Part shown: positions 44,056-52,658 of the stretch, piece after piece
Layout of the letters: each line of letters begins with the position of its first letter
How positions within the stretch are numbered: position 1 is the stretch's first letter
Source: Mesobaculum littorinae
GTDB taxonomy: Bacteria; Pseudomonadota; Alphaproteobacteria; Rhodobacterales; Rhodobacteraceae
Assembly: GCF_004011175.1 (NCBI RefSeq)
Contig: NZ_RQXX01000003.1
Span: 1 to 64,000, forward strand
DNA: 64,000 bases
Reading direction: 5' to 3'
Notes under the pieces: model-generated
What the model saw: the letters and a program-made list of their open reading frames with translations, nothing else
The model's database searches: none
Told to the model about the DNA's origin: nothing
Position numbers and translations under genes: made by a program

Positions 44056-44991
44056 ATGCCCCGCCACCTCGCCCTCCCGCTCACCCTCGCCCTGGCGCTG
44101 CCGTCGATGTCGGCCGCGCAGGACAGCCCCGGCCTTTGGGGCGCCTACGACGCGATGTTCCGCGACGCCCGCTACATCGACCTTACCCATGCGTTCGAGC
44201 CCGTGCAGGCGGTCTGGCCCGCCTTCGGTCATGCGCAGTTCCGCGCCGCGACGGCGGGCAACGCGATCGAGGGCTATGTCGACGTGGGCGAAGCCTTCAC
44301 ATACGAAGACCACGGCTTCGTCGCCACGGCCTATGACCTGCCCACCGACCAGTACGGCACCCAGCTGGACCCGCCGGCGCACTGGAACCCGATGGGCGCC
44401 ACGATCAGCGACCTGCCCGCGACCTACGCGATCCGTCCGCTGGTCGTCATCGACATCTCGGGCAAGGTGGCCGAGGACGCGGGCTATCACCTGCAGGTCG
44501 CCGACATCGACGCGTGGGAGGCGGCGCATGGCAGAATTCCCGAGGGGTCGGTCGTCATGGTGCGCTCGGACTGGCACAAGCGCTGGGACGATATCGAGCG
44601 GTTCAACCAGAAGCCCTTTCCGGGCGTCGGGCTGGAGGCGCTGAAGCTGCTGCACGAAGAGCGGGGCATCCTGTTTCACGGGCACGAGCCGCTGGATACC
44701 GACACGACGCCCGACCTCGAAGGCGAGTACTGGCTGATGCACAACAACTACGCGCAGGCCGAGGGCGTCGCCAACCTGGACGAGGTGCCCGAGGCCGGCG
44801 CGCTGATCATCGTGGGCTTTGCCAAGCCGCTGGGCGGAACGGGGGGCTATGCCCGCTATGTCGCCGTGGCCCCGGCCGACTGGGAGCATGGCGTGACCAT
44901 CGACGAGATGCCGGGCGCACCGCTTCCCACCCAGACCGCCCCGCTGGCCCGGGACGAACACGGTGTCATGCGCCCGACGCCCAGCGAGTGA
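44056..44991 (+). CDS. Secreted cyclase-family (kynurenine formamidase-like) metal hydrolase
   Basis: 311 residues with a signal peptide (about 1-21, SMSAAQ), so it is periplasmic. The cyclase/KynB fold appears as YIDLTHAFEP, then YGTQLDPPAHWNP in place of the classic HxGTHxDxPxH. This variant keeps the Asp and final His but has Gln where two metal-ligand His would be, like other GTQ-type members of the family. FHGHEPLDTD and YWLMHNNYAQAEGVANLDEVP follow. Export is unusual for kynurenine formamidase, so the substrate is probably another amide, lactone or ester. GGAGA precedes the ATG. Monocistronic. Confidence 0.85.
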   Translation: MPRHLALPLTLALALPSMSAAQDSPGLWGAYDAMFRDARYIDLTHAFEPVQAVWPAFGHAQFRAATAGNAIEGYVDVGEAFTYEDHGFVATAYDLPTDQYGTQLDPPAHWNPMGATISDLPATYAIRPLVVIDISGKVAEDAGYHLQVADIDAWEAAHGRIPEGSVVMVRSDWHKRWDDIERFNQKPFPGVGLEALKLLHEERGILFHGHEPLDTDTTPDLEGEYWLMHNNYAQAEGVANLDEVPEAGALIIVGFAKPLGGTGGYARYVAVAPADWEHGVTIDEMPGAPLPTQTAPLARDEHGVMRPTPSE

Positions 44992-45426
44992 CCCCCGGCG
45001 AGTGACATCCGCGCGGGGCGCGCGCAGGGCGCCGGGTGGCTAGGAGACACGCCGCCCGGCCGCCCGCCGCGGGGCGCGCGCACGCAGGTCGGCGGCAAAG
45101 GACGAATCGGAGGTTCAGGGGAGAACCAGGGACGTGATCAGCAGGAAGGCTCCGGAGACGGCAAGGCCTGAACGCCAAGCCTTCCTGTCCTGGCGCCTTC
45201 CGCAGGGCGCCCGGCGACTGCGCAGGATGCGTTCATGGACGCGCACGGATCGACCCACGACCGAGGGCCGCCGCGCTGCATTTCTGTTCGGGCCGGGCAT
45301 AAGCCCGAACATATCAGGCCATCGCGTGACACCCGCGGGCGCGATGTCCCTGCCCCCGCCGGCGGCCCGGGGCGGGACTGTGCCCGGGCCCGCGCCACGG
45401 CCGGGGCGCAAGGGGCTGTCGCCGGC
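44992..45426. other. Intergenic region, 435 nt, between convergent genes
   Basis: No gene recognised. GCGAGTGAC is duplicated at the cyclase stop, and GCGGGGCGCGCGCA occurs twice shortly after. No clear T-run terminator. Confidence 0.4.
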
Positions 45427-46344
45427 TCAGCCTGCCTCGGCCACGGCGATGTCGGCCATCCGCAGGACGGCATCGCGCGTGGCGGCGACCGCGATGAAAC
45501 GACCGTTGTGGCAGAACTTCGCCCCCGGCACGCCCGACGCGGCCTCGAGCGCGGCGTCGGTCAGGCCGGCCCAGGCGGCGGGCAGATCGGCGCGGGCTTC
45601 GAAACTGTCGGCGCTCTTGCGGATGGTGGTCAGCGCCCAGTCGTCGCCGCGGGGATGGACGACGAAGAGCAGGTGATCCGCGCCGGCGGCCTCGACCCCC
45701 GAGCGGAAGGGCATGCCCATCGGCAGTTCGAGAACCGGCGACGTTCCGGCCGCCTCGATCGCACGCAGCACGGTCGCAGCGGCGCGGCGCCTCGCTGCCT
45801 TGCCGGCGATCGACGCCTCGACGAAGGCGCGGGCGATGGGCACCGCGTCCAGGAAGGCCCGATCATCCGCACCGGGCGCGCGGTCGTCGTAGACGGGCTT
45901 CAGCGTCTCCAGCAGCTTCGGCAGCGTCAGCCCCGACAGCGGCCCGGCGGCCGCAGGGTCCAGCGCGCCGTTGTCCAGAAGATCGACCGGCAGCACGAAG
46001 CCCGCGTCGAAGCTGGCATGGATGTCGGCCACGTCCTCTTCCGGCACCGACAGCGCGCGCAGGTAATCCGCGCCGTAATGCGCCCAGATCAGGCCGAACG
46101 AACTGTAGGGCTGGCCATCCTCGCGCAGCGGATTGGGGCGCTGATGGTGGTCGAAGATCCGCGCCTCCGGGTCGTAGTTCCCGCCCACGTCGTAAACGAT
46201 CCGCCCCTCGCCCGGCGTGATCCAGGCCGCATCGCGCGACCGGACGATCCGGGCGTCGGGGAACAGCCGCGTGAGGATCACGGAGGACAGCAGTTCATCG
46301 GCGTGGAAACCGCCGGAATGGGTCACTAGGTGGGTAATGGTCAT
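45427..46344 (-). CDS. MYG1-family (UPF0160) metal-dependent protein, DHH-like
   Basis: 305 residues. Conserved elements at the N-terminus are HSGGFHADELLSS and VYDVGGNYDPEARIFDHHQ, the likely metal site of this DHH-phosphoesterase-like family. SSFGLIWAHYG follows, and the C-terminus has WALTTIRKS and FCHNGRFIA. Eukaryotic MYG1 is an RNA exonuclease; bacterial members are little studied. No co-oriented neighbour nearby, so no context for its role. Confidence 0.9.
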   Translation of the reverse strand: MTITHLVTHSGGFHADELLSSVILTRLFPDARIVRSRDAAWITPGEGRIVYDVGGNYDPEARIFDHHQRPNPLREDGQPYSSFGLIWAHYGADYLRALSVPEEDVADIHASFDAGFVLPVDLLDNGALDPAAAGPLSGLTLPKLLETLKPVYDDRAPGADDRAFLDAVPIARAFVEASIAGKAARRRAAATVLRAIEAAGTSPVLELPMGMPFRSGVEAAGADHLLFVVHPRGDDWALTTIRKSADSFEARADLPAAWAGLTDAALEAASGVPGAKFCHNGRFIAVAATRDAVLRMADIAVAEAG

Positions 46345-46822
46345 GGGCCGTCCTGAGGGTCGGTGGGAAAAGTGAACTCCGGCGCCGACGGCCCCGGTGG
46401 CGCGGTCGATCCGGCACCGGGGCCGAACGGGGGCCGACCGGGGCGGGCCGAACCGGCCCGGGCCGCCATCCTGCGGTGCCGGACCCGGGCCCCGCCGCGG
46501 CAAGAGTGTCCGGGAAGGGTGAAGATCGGGAGGAAGGGTAAAGCAGATCGCGCGGGGTTACAAAGCGTTTCGCCCCACCCTACCCGGCCGCGTGGCGGCC
46601 CGGTCAGGGGCGTGCGCGGCGCCCCCCTTCGCAGTCCTCCGCCCGCCGTCCCGTCGCCCTGCCCACACGCCGTCGCGTCGTCGCGTCGTCCCGTCGCACG
46701 GAACCTCGGTCGACGCGGTTGGATTGGGCAGCGACACCGTGGATACTGGCGGCGTCGCGCGCAGCGGGCCCCGCCATGGCGGGCCTGTCGCCGCCAAACG
46801 AACCCCGAGGGAGGAGACAGAG
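46345..46822. other. Intergenic region, 478 nt, between divergent MYG1 and aldehyde dehydrogenase genes
   Basis: Likely holds both promoters. An open frame runs into the dehydrogenase gene but shows no homology. No RNA or small gene recognised. Confidence 0.4.
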
Positions 46823-48271
46823 ATGGACGTCGGATTGCTGATCGATAACGAGGACGTGGCAGCCAGCGGCGGAGGCCTGTTCGAACGGGCCAACCCCGTC
46901 GACGGTGCCGTTGCCACCAAGGCCGCTGCCGCCAGGGCCGAGGATGTCGACCGGGCCGTGCAGGCCGCCCATGCAGCTTTTGGCCCGTGGTCCGCCACCG
47001 GGCCCAGCGAACGGCGCAAGATCCTGAATAAGGCCGCCGACCTGATGGACGAATGGACGCCGAAGTTCATCGAGGTCGGCATCGCCGAAACCGGCGGCAC
47101 CGGCGCGTGGCACGGCTTCAACTGCATGTTCGCCGCCAAGATCCTGCGCGAGGCCGCCGCCGCGACCACCCAGATCAAGGGCGAGGTCATCCCCTCGGAC
47201 CGTCCCGGTTCGCTGTCGATGGCCTACCGCCAGCCGGTGGGCGTGCTGGTGGGCATGGCGCCGTGGAACGCCGCCCAGATCCTCGGCACGCGGGCCTTTG
47301 CCCTGCCGATCGCCTGCGGCAACACGGTGGTTCTGAAAGCCTCGGAAAAATGCCCCGCAACGCACCGGATGCTGGCCGACGTGATGACCGCCGCCGGCCT
47401 GCCCAAGGGGGTGCTGAACGTCGTCACCCATGGCGCCGACGACGCGCCCGAGGTCGTCAACGCGCTGGTCGACCATCCCCTGACCCGGCGGATCAACTTC
47501 ACGGGCTCCACCCGCGTTGGCCGGATCATCGCCGAACGCGCGGCAAAGCACCTCAAGCCCTGCCTGCTCGAACTCGGGGGCAAGGCGCCCCTGGTGGTCT
47601 TGGACGATGCCCACATCGCGGGCGCGGTCAACGCGGCCAATTTCGGCGCCTTCATGAACTCGGGCCAGATCTGCATGTCGACCGAGCGGATCATCGTCGA
47701 TGACAAGGTGGCGGACGCCTTCACCAGCGCCTTCGCGGACAAGGCCGCGGCGCTGGTTGCGGGGCCGCCGACGGAACAGGTCCACCTGGGCAGCGTGATC
47801 GACGCCTCCTGCATCGAGCATGTCGCGGCGCTTCTGGCCGATGCCGAGGAGAAGGGCGCCAAGCGGCTGTGCGGCGGTCTGCCCGAAAGCGGCACCATCA
47901 TGCCCGCCACCATCCTCGACCACGTCACGCCCGAGATGCGGATCTATGGCGAGGAAAGCTTCGGCCCCATCGTGTCGATCATCCGCGCGCGGGACACCGA
48001 CCATGCGGTTGAGCTGGCGAACGACACCGATTACGGCCTGTCCTCGTCTGTCTTCGGGCAGGACATCCGGCGGGCGATGGACGTGGCCCGCCGGATCCAG
48101 GCCGGGATCTGCCACGTCAACGGCCCCACGGTTTTCGACGAGGCCCAGATGCCCTTCGGTGGTGTGAAGGACAGCGGGTACGGTCGCTTCGGCGGCAGCG
48201 CCGGCATCGACGCCTTTACCGAACTGCGCTGGATCACGGTCGAGGATCCCGAGCAGCCCTACCCGTTCTGA
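46823..48271 (+). CDS. NAD(P)-dependent aldehyde dehydrogenase, vanillin/salicylaldehyde dehydrogenase-like
   Basis: 482 residues from the ATG at 46823, with GGAGGAGA upstream; the longer open frame is not supported. ALDH catalytic residues are present: N149 (APWNAAQ), E250 (LELGGKAP) and C284 (NSGQICMST). The pattern of PWNAAQILGTRA and INFTGSTRVGRII is that of the aromatic-aldehyde branch (vanillin, salicylaldehyde, benzaldehyde). It oxidises an aldehyde to the acid in the cytoplasm. It stands alone, just before an IS remnant, so its pathway partners are not visible. Confidence 0.88.
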   Translation: MDVGLLIDNEDVAASGGGLFERANPVDGAVATKAAAARAEDVDRAVQAAHAAFGPWSATGPSERRKILNKAADLMDEWTPKFIEVGIAETGGTGAWHGFNCMFAAKILREAAAATTQIKGEVIPSDRPGSLSMAYRQPVGVLVGMAPWNAAQILGTRAFALPIACGNTVVLKASEKCPATHRMLADVMTAAGLPKGVLNVVTHGADDAPEVVNALVDHPLTRRINFTGSTRVGRIIAERAAKHLKPCLLELGGKAPLVVLDDAHIAGAVNAANFGAFMNSGQICMSTERIIVDDKVADAFTSAFADKAAALVAGPPTEQVHLGSVIDASCIEHVAALLADAEEKGAKRLCGGLPESGTIMPATILDHVTPEMRIYGEESFGPIVSIIRARDTDHAVELANDTDYGLSSSVFGQDIRRAMDVARRIQAGICHVNGPTVFDEAQMPFGGVKDSGYGRFGGSAGIDAFTELRWITVEDPEQPYPF

Positions 48272-48454
48272 CGGCAGCCCCCGCCCGTGCAGCGCTCCGG
48301 CGTTCGCACGGGCGACCCCGACCACTCCGCCGCCCGTTCCTGCATCCCCATCGCGCAGGCCCGCCGCCCGAAGGTAGCCGGGGGCGTGTGGCACTCAGTA
48401 AGTCGGGGCAAGGTCGTCTCTATGCGGCCTGAAAAATAGTCTGAAATTAATGAG

Positions 48455-49060
48455 TTAATTTAGAGCATTTCGGACTGCGACGGCGTTGTTGCGGGCCTCA
48501 CCCCTGAGGCATGACTCAGGGCTTACCCCTTTGATGTTATGCACCGCGAAGGATCTTGGGGTGCCGAGTGCATCGAAGCGGTTCATGAGTGCGACGGGGA
48601 TGTGGATCCCGGCTGTTCGGCGGTCAGGACCCCGGGCAGCGATGCGTTCAGCGAAGGCTTTGAAACCTCGCATCTTCGCCACGACGCGGTTCAGCACGTG
48701 GCATCCTGCCCAAGGCTTCCAGACTGCGCGACCGGAGTATTTCATGACGCGCAGCGTCTCGCTGAGCCTTTGCCGCCGGGCAATCTTCCTGCCGGGCGCG
48801 CCCGGTCTTTTCGAACGCGGCAGCCAGCCGTTCGGTGATGGCCGCATGGAAACGGCAGGGTGAAGGGCGTCGTGGAAACAGGCCGGTGGTCTGCCTTGAG
48901 GGCAGTTTGAACAGACCCTTTACCGACAAACAGAACTGGATGGCGGCTTCCGAGAAGACGGGTGGACGGCCGGGCCGCCCTTCGTGCGGCACCCCCGAAG
49001 AAGGCGCCGCTTTTCTTGGTTCGCCAGTCATGCACAGGCGGTCAGCCCAGATGCATCGTG
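48455..49060 (-). pseudogene. IS5-family transposase remnant, internally deleted and frameshifted
   Basis: Two parts survive on the minus strand. The N-terminal part (about 49050-48880) reads EGRPGRPPVFSEAAIQFC then LSVKGLFKLPSRQTTGLF, typical of IS5-group transposases. The C-terminal part (about 48800-48500) in a different frame reads VAKMRGFKAFAERIAARGP then PVALMNRFDALG. The central ~180 residues with the DDE acids are gone. GGCGTTGTTGCGGGCCTC at 48482-48499 looks like an IS5-type terminal repeat; no matching right end was found next to the lactonase gene. It cannot transpose. It marks the left edge of a less GC-rich block. Confidence 0.8.
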
Positions 49061-49065
49061 GCCGG

Positions 49066-49860
49066 TCAGCTGTAGTATTCCGGCGCCTGCTTGAAGCCCG
49101 GCCAGGCGTCCGGGTCATGGCCGGTCACGACGGTTGCGCCGGTCTTTTCGGCGAGGGCGCGCAGCTTTTGCACCGAACGCACCGCGTCCACCGTGGAAGC
49201 CAGGAACCCCGGCAGCGATTTCTCCTCCCAGTGATCGGTCGTGTAGGCGGCATCGATGGCCAGCAGCATCGGACCAGACTGCGGCAGGTTCACGAGGATG
49301 GACTGGTGCCCCGGCGCGTGGCCGGGCGAGAACACGGTGATCAGAGAGCCGTCGCCGTAAACATCGAAATGATCGTCGGCCGTGCCCTCGAGAAACTGCC
49401 ACTTGAGGCCCGGCTTGTCGAAGTCCTTGCGGATGTAGCCCCCCGCGGCAAACCAATCGGGCGTGTAGGCATATTCGTACTCGGCCCGCTGGACGATATG
49501 TGTTGCATTCGGAAAGCGGCCGATGGCGCCGGTGTGGTCGAGATGCAGGTGCGACTGAAGGACGTACTTCACGTCTTCGGGCTTCACGCCGATTTTCTCA
49601 AGCTGCGCGACGCAGCCCTCGTCTTCGGACATTTCGGGCCAGTAGACATCGCAGATCCCGCCCCAATGACCGCGCGGGTCGGTGGCGCATTCGACGGCAT
49701 TGCCCCCGTCGATGATGGTGTGGCCCTTGGGGTGCGTAAGCAGGAAGAACGGCACTGGGATGGCATAATCGGCGCCGTTCCCTTCGTTCATCTTGATGTT
49801 GTGGACCTTACATTTCAGCGTTCCGGTCTGGAACATGTAGAGGCGGATATCATCGGTCAT
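49066..49860 (-). CDS. blcC: Metallo-beta-lactamase-fold lactonase, AttM/BlcC type (gamma-butyrolactone and N-acyl-homoserine lactone hydrolase)
   Basis: 264 residues, cytoplasmic. The dinuclear zinc site is complete: H104-x-H106-x-D108-H109 (SHLHLDHTG), H181/H185 (SPGHAPGHQS), D203 and a late His in VTGHDPD. Size and spacing match AttM/AiiB of Agrobacterium, which open gamma-butyrolactone and can quench acyl-homoserine lactone signals. GGAGGAG lies 9 nt before the ATG. It is third in a minus-strand set with an iron alcohol dehydrogenase and a semialdehyde dehydrogenase, the same trio as attKLM, so lactone to 4-hydroxybutyrate is the likely step. The 3' end abuts the IS remnant. Confidence 0.9.
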   Translation of the reverse strand: MTDDIRLYMFQTGTLKCKVHNIKMNEGNGADYAIPVPFFLLTHPKGHTIIDGGNAVECATDPRGHWGGICDVYWPEMSEDEGCVAQLEKIGVKPEDVKYVLQSHLHLDHTGAIGRFPNATHIVQRAEYEYAYTPDWFAAGGYIRKDFDKPGLKWQFLEGTADDHFDVYGDGSLITVFSPGHAPGHQSILVNLPQSGPMLLAIDAAYTTDHWEEKSLPGFLASTVDAVRSVQKLRALAEKTGATVVTGHDPDAWPGFKQAPEYYS

Positions 49861-49918
49861 TCAGGTGTCTCCTCCTTGATCTTCTGGCCTCGGCAACCCC
49901 GGCCGGGGGTATCGCACC

Positions 49919-49938
49919 GGCGGGCAGGATCGCCCGCC
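49919..49938. repeat. Intercistronic hairpin between blcB-like and blcC-like genes
   Basis: GGCGGGC (49919-49925) pairs with GCCCGCC (49932-49938) around a 6-nt loop. No T-run on the minus strand, so partial termination or processing only. Confidence 0.5.
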
Positions 49939-49953
49939 CTGGATGCGCCGTCC

Positions 49954-51114
49954 TCAATAGGCTTCGCGGTAGAGCTCGAGCGCGACATCCTCGGTCACCT
50001 CGACGGGGTTGTTCACCAGCAGGCGCTGCTGCTTCATCGCGTCCGAGGCGAGCATCGAGAGACTGTTATCCGTCACATCGACATCTCTCAGGCGGCGCGG
50101 CGCACCGCTTTCGTCCATCAGCTTGAGCATGTGGGTCACGAACGCCTCGGACCGCTCCTCGGCGTTGCCCTGGCCCGGGACCGATACCGCGTCTGCCAGC
50201 TCGGCATAGAGCGGGGCGGCGACCTTGGCGTTCATGCGCAAAACAGGACCCAGCATCAGCGCGTTGGTCAGCCCATGCGGAAGGTGGAAATGCCCGCCCA
50301 GCGGGTAGGCCAGCGCATGCACGGCGGCAACGGGCGAATTGGCAAAGGCCTGGCCTGCCAGCATCGCGCCCAGCAGCATGTTTTCGCGCGCTTCCCGGTT
50401 TTTCCCGTCCTTGCACGCATCAAGCAGGCTGCCGCTCAGCAATCTCAGGGCCTCTCGGGCCAGCGCGTCCGACAGCGGGTTCTTCTTGAACTTCGACGTA
50501 TAGGCTTCGATCGCATGCACCATCGCATCGATGCCGGTGGCTGCGGTGTGAAGCTGCGGCAGGCCAACGGTCAGCTCGGCGTCGAGCAGCACGAAATCGG
50601 CATAGAGCTGGGGCGACACGACACCCATCTTCGTGGTCTCGCCGGTGGTGATGATCGAGATGTTCGTCACTTCCGAGCCGGTTCCGGCGGTCGTCGGCAC
50701 CAGGGCCAGCGGCACGCGGTCGCCCGTGACGTTGCCGATGCCATACATTTCGGAGAGTGGCTGGTCGGATCCGATCAGCACCGCGACAAGCTTGGCAATG
50801 TCGAGCGATGAGCCGCCGCCGAGACCCAGCACGATGTCCACGCCGTGGTCGCGGGCCGTTTCCGCGCAGCCACGCACGATCCTTTCGGGGGGATCCGCGA
50901 CAACCTCGTCAAACAAGGTTACCGAAAACCCAGCCTCGGTCAGCGCGGTCTCGATCGGCGCGATCAGTCCGGCATCTATCAAGCCACGATCGGTGACCAG
51001 AAGCAACTTCCGCGCCGAGAACCGCTCGGACAGAAGCGTGCCAAGCTTGGCGGCGCCGCCCCATTCCAGGTGCATGTGCGGCACGGTCGAAAAGCTGAAA
51101 GGTACAAGTGTCAA
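49954..51114 (-). CDS. blcB: Iron-containing alcohol dehydrogenase, 4-hydroxybutyrate dehydrogenase type
   Basis: 386 residues if translation starts at the TTG at 51114. AGGAGGAGGA lies 6 nt upstream of that TTG, and no ATG or GTG is better placed; the result MTLVPFSFSTVPHM suits the family. NAD-binding GGGSSLDIAKL is at 99-109. Metal ligands are D196, H200, H266 and H280 (GIDAMVHAIEAY; HALAYPLGGHFHLPHG). It would oxidise 4-hydroxybutyrate to succinate semialdehyde. The gap to the upstream dehydrogenase is 20 nt; the lactonase follows after 93 nt. Confidence 0.9.
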   Translation of the reverse strand: MTLVPFSFSTVPHMHLEWGGAAKLGTLLSERFSARKLLLVTDRGLIDAGLIAPIETALTEAGFSVTLFDEVVADPPERIVRGCAETARDHGVDIVLGLGGGSSLDIAKLVAVLIGSDQPLSEMYGIGNVTGDRVPLALVPTTAGTGSEVTNISIITTGETTKMGVVSPQLYADFVLLDAELTVGLPQLHTAATGIDAMVHAIEAYTSKFKKNPLSDALAREALRLLSGSLLDACKDGKNREARENMLLGAMLAGQAFANSPVAAVHALAYPLGGHFHLPHGLTNALMLGPVLRMNAKVAAPLYAELADAVSVPGQGNAEERSEAFVTHMLKLMDESGAPRRLRDVDVTDNSLSMLASDAMKQQRLLVNNPVEVTEDVALELYREAY

Positions 51115-51134
51115 AACGCGTCCTCCTCCTGCGC

Positions 51135-52580
51135 TCAGCCCACGGCCGAGCAAAGATATTTGAGTTCGAGGTACTCCTCGATCCCGTGATGCGATCCTTC
51201 GCGGCCAAGCCCCGATTGCTTGATCCCCCCAAAGGGCGCGACCTCGTTGGAAATCAGGCCAGTATTGTGGCCGACCATCCCGTATTCCAGCGATTCCGAC
51301 ACACGCCAGACACGCGCTGCATCGGTGGTGTAGAAGTACGCGGCGAGGCCGAACTCGGTATCATTGGCCATGGCCACGACCTCATCTTCGGTCTCGAAGC
51401 GGAACAAGGGGGCGACGGGACCAAAGGTCTCTTCCCGAGCGACCCGCATGGATTGCGTCACCCCGGTCAGAATCGTCGGTTCGTAGAAGGTCGCGCCTTC
51501 GTGCGAGCGTTTGCCGCCCAGCTTTACCTTCGCGCCCTGGGCCAGAGCATCCTCGACATGCGTTTCGACCTTGGCCAGCGCGTCGTCGTCGATAAGCGGG
51601 CCGATGGTAACGCCCGCCTGGGTCCCCGCCCCGACCTTAAGCTGTGCGACACGGGCCGAGAGCTTTTCGGCAAACGCATCGTAGACGCCGGACTGAACGT
51701 AGATCCGGTTGGCGCAGACACAGGTCTGGCCGGCATTGCGATACTTGGCGATGACCGCGCCCTCGACGGCCGCGTCAAGGTCGGCGTCATCAAAGACGAT
51801 GAAGGGCGCGTTGCCCCCAAGCTCCAGGGAGAGTTTCTTGATCGTCGGCGCCGACTGCTCCATCAGGATGCGCCCGACCTCGGTCGAGCCGGTAAAGCTC
51901 AGCTTACGCACCAGGTCGGATTTGGTGAGAACGCCACCGATCTCGCGTGCATCCCCGGTGATGACCTGGAAGACGCCGGCCGGAATCCCGGCCATCTCGG
52001 CCAGTCGCGCAAGGGCCAGCGCCGTGAGCGGCGTCTGCTCGGCCGGCTTGACGATCATGACGCAGCCCGCGGCAAGCGCCGGGGCCGCCTTTCGGGTGAT
52101 CATTGCTGCCGGGAAGTTCCAAGGCGTGATCGCCGCAGTGACACCGATGGGCTGGCGAAGCACCATCAGGCGGTTGCCTGCAATCGGGGACGGGATCGTC
52201 TCGCCGTAAACGCGCTTGGCCTCTTCGGAGAACCACTCGACGAACGAGGCCGCATATAGCGCCTCGCCCTTGGCTTCGGCCAGCGGCTTGCCCTGTTCGG
52301 CCGTCATCAGCACGGCGAGATCGTCGGCATTCTCTGTCATCAGATCGAACCAGCGGCGCAGGATTTGCGCACGTTCCTTCGCGGTCTTTGCCGCCCAGGC
52401 TGGGAAAGCCGCGTCGGCATCGGCGATTGCGCGTTCGGTCTGTGCGGCGCCCATCCGCGGCACCCGGGCGATCTCGAGACCGGTGGCAGGGTCCGTCACC
52501 GCAAAACTCTGCTCGGCGCCGGCCCAGCCAGAGGCCAGCCAGCATTCGCTCCGCAACAACTCAGGATCCGTCAATTTCAA
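51135..52580 (-). CDS. blcA: Succinate-semialdehyde dehydrogenase
   Basis: 481 residues from a TTG at 52580. An ATG at 52598 is in frame, but GGGGGAGGA (52596-52588) starts inside it and sits 7 nt before the TTG, so the TTG is favoured; it gives MKLTDPELLRSECWL, the usual GabD-like N-terminus. Catalytic N155 (PWNFP), E253 (LELGGNAP) and C287 (NAGQTCVCANR) are present. Converts succinate semialdehyde to succinate, completing the lactone pathway. First gene of the operon, divergent from the IclR regulator. Confidence 0.92.
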   Translation of the reverse strand: MKLTDPELLRSECWLASGWAGAEQSFAVTDPATGLEIARVPRMGAAQTERAIADADAAFPAWAAKTAKERAQILRRWFDLMTENADDLAVLMTAEQGKPLAEAKGEALYAASFVEWFSEEAKRVYGETIPSPIAGNRLMVLRQPIGVTAAITPWNFPAAMITRKAAPALAAGCVMIVKPAEQTPLTALALARLAEMAGIPAGVFQVITGDAREIGGVLTKSDLVRKLSFTGSTEVGRILMEQSAPTIKKLSLELGGNAPFIVFDDADLDAAVEGAVIAKYRNAGQTCVCANRIYVQSGVYDAFAEKLSARVAQLKVGAGTQAGVTIGPLIDDDALAKVETHVEDALAQGAKVKLGGKRSHEGATFYEPTILTGVTQSMRVAREETFGPVAPLFRFETEDEVVAMANDTEFGLAAYFYTTDAARVWRVSESLEYGMVGHNTGLISNEVAPFGGIKQSGLGREGSHHGIEEYLELKYLCSAVG

Positions 52581-52607
52581 CGTTGCATCCTCCCCCATGC
52601 GCTGTAT

Positions 52608-52625
52608 GGTTCAATATATAGAACC
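52608..52625. promoter_or_regulatory. Palindromic operator candidate in the blcA/IclR divergent region
   Basis: GGTTCAATATATAGAACC: 5-bp perfect arms around an AT core. The 80-nt divergent region is strikingly AT-rich. A further AATATA...TATATT symmetry extends to 52639 (TATATT at 52634-52639). Position suggests the IclR-type protein binds here to repress both directions. Confidence 0.65.
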
Positions 52626-52658
52626 TGATTCGCTATATTGATTATCTGGATCGTACTT

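Noticed and set aside
46592-46822. N-terminal extension of the aldehyde dehydrogenase
   Set aside because: Open frame only; a strong Shine-Dalgarno and family-like N-terminus begin at 46823.
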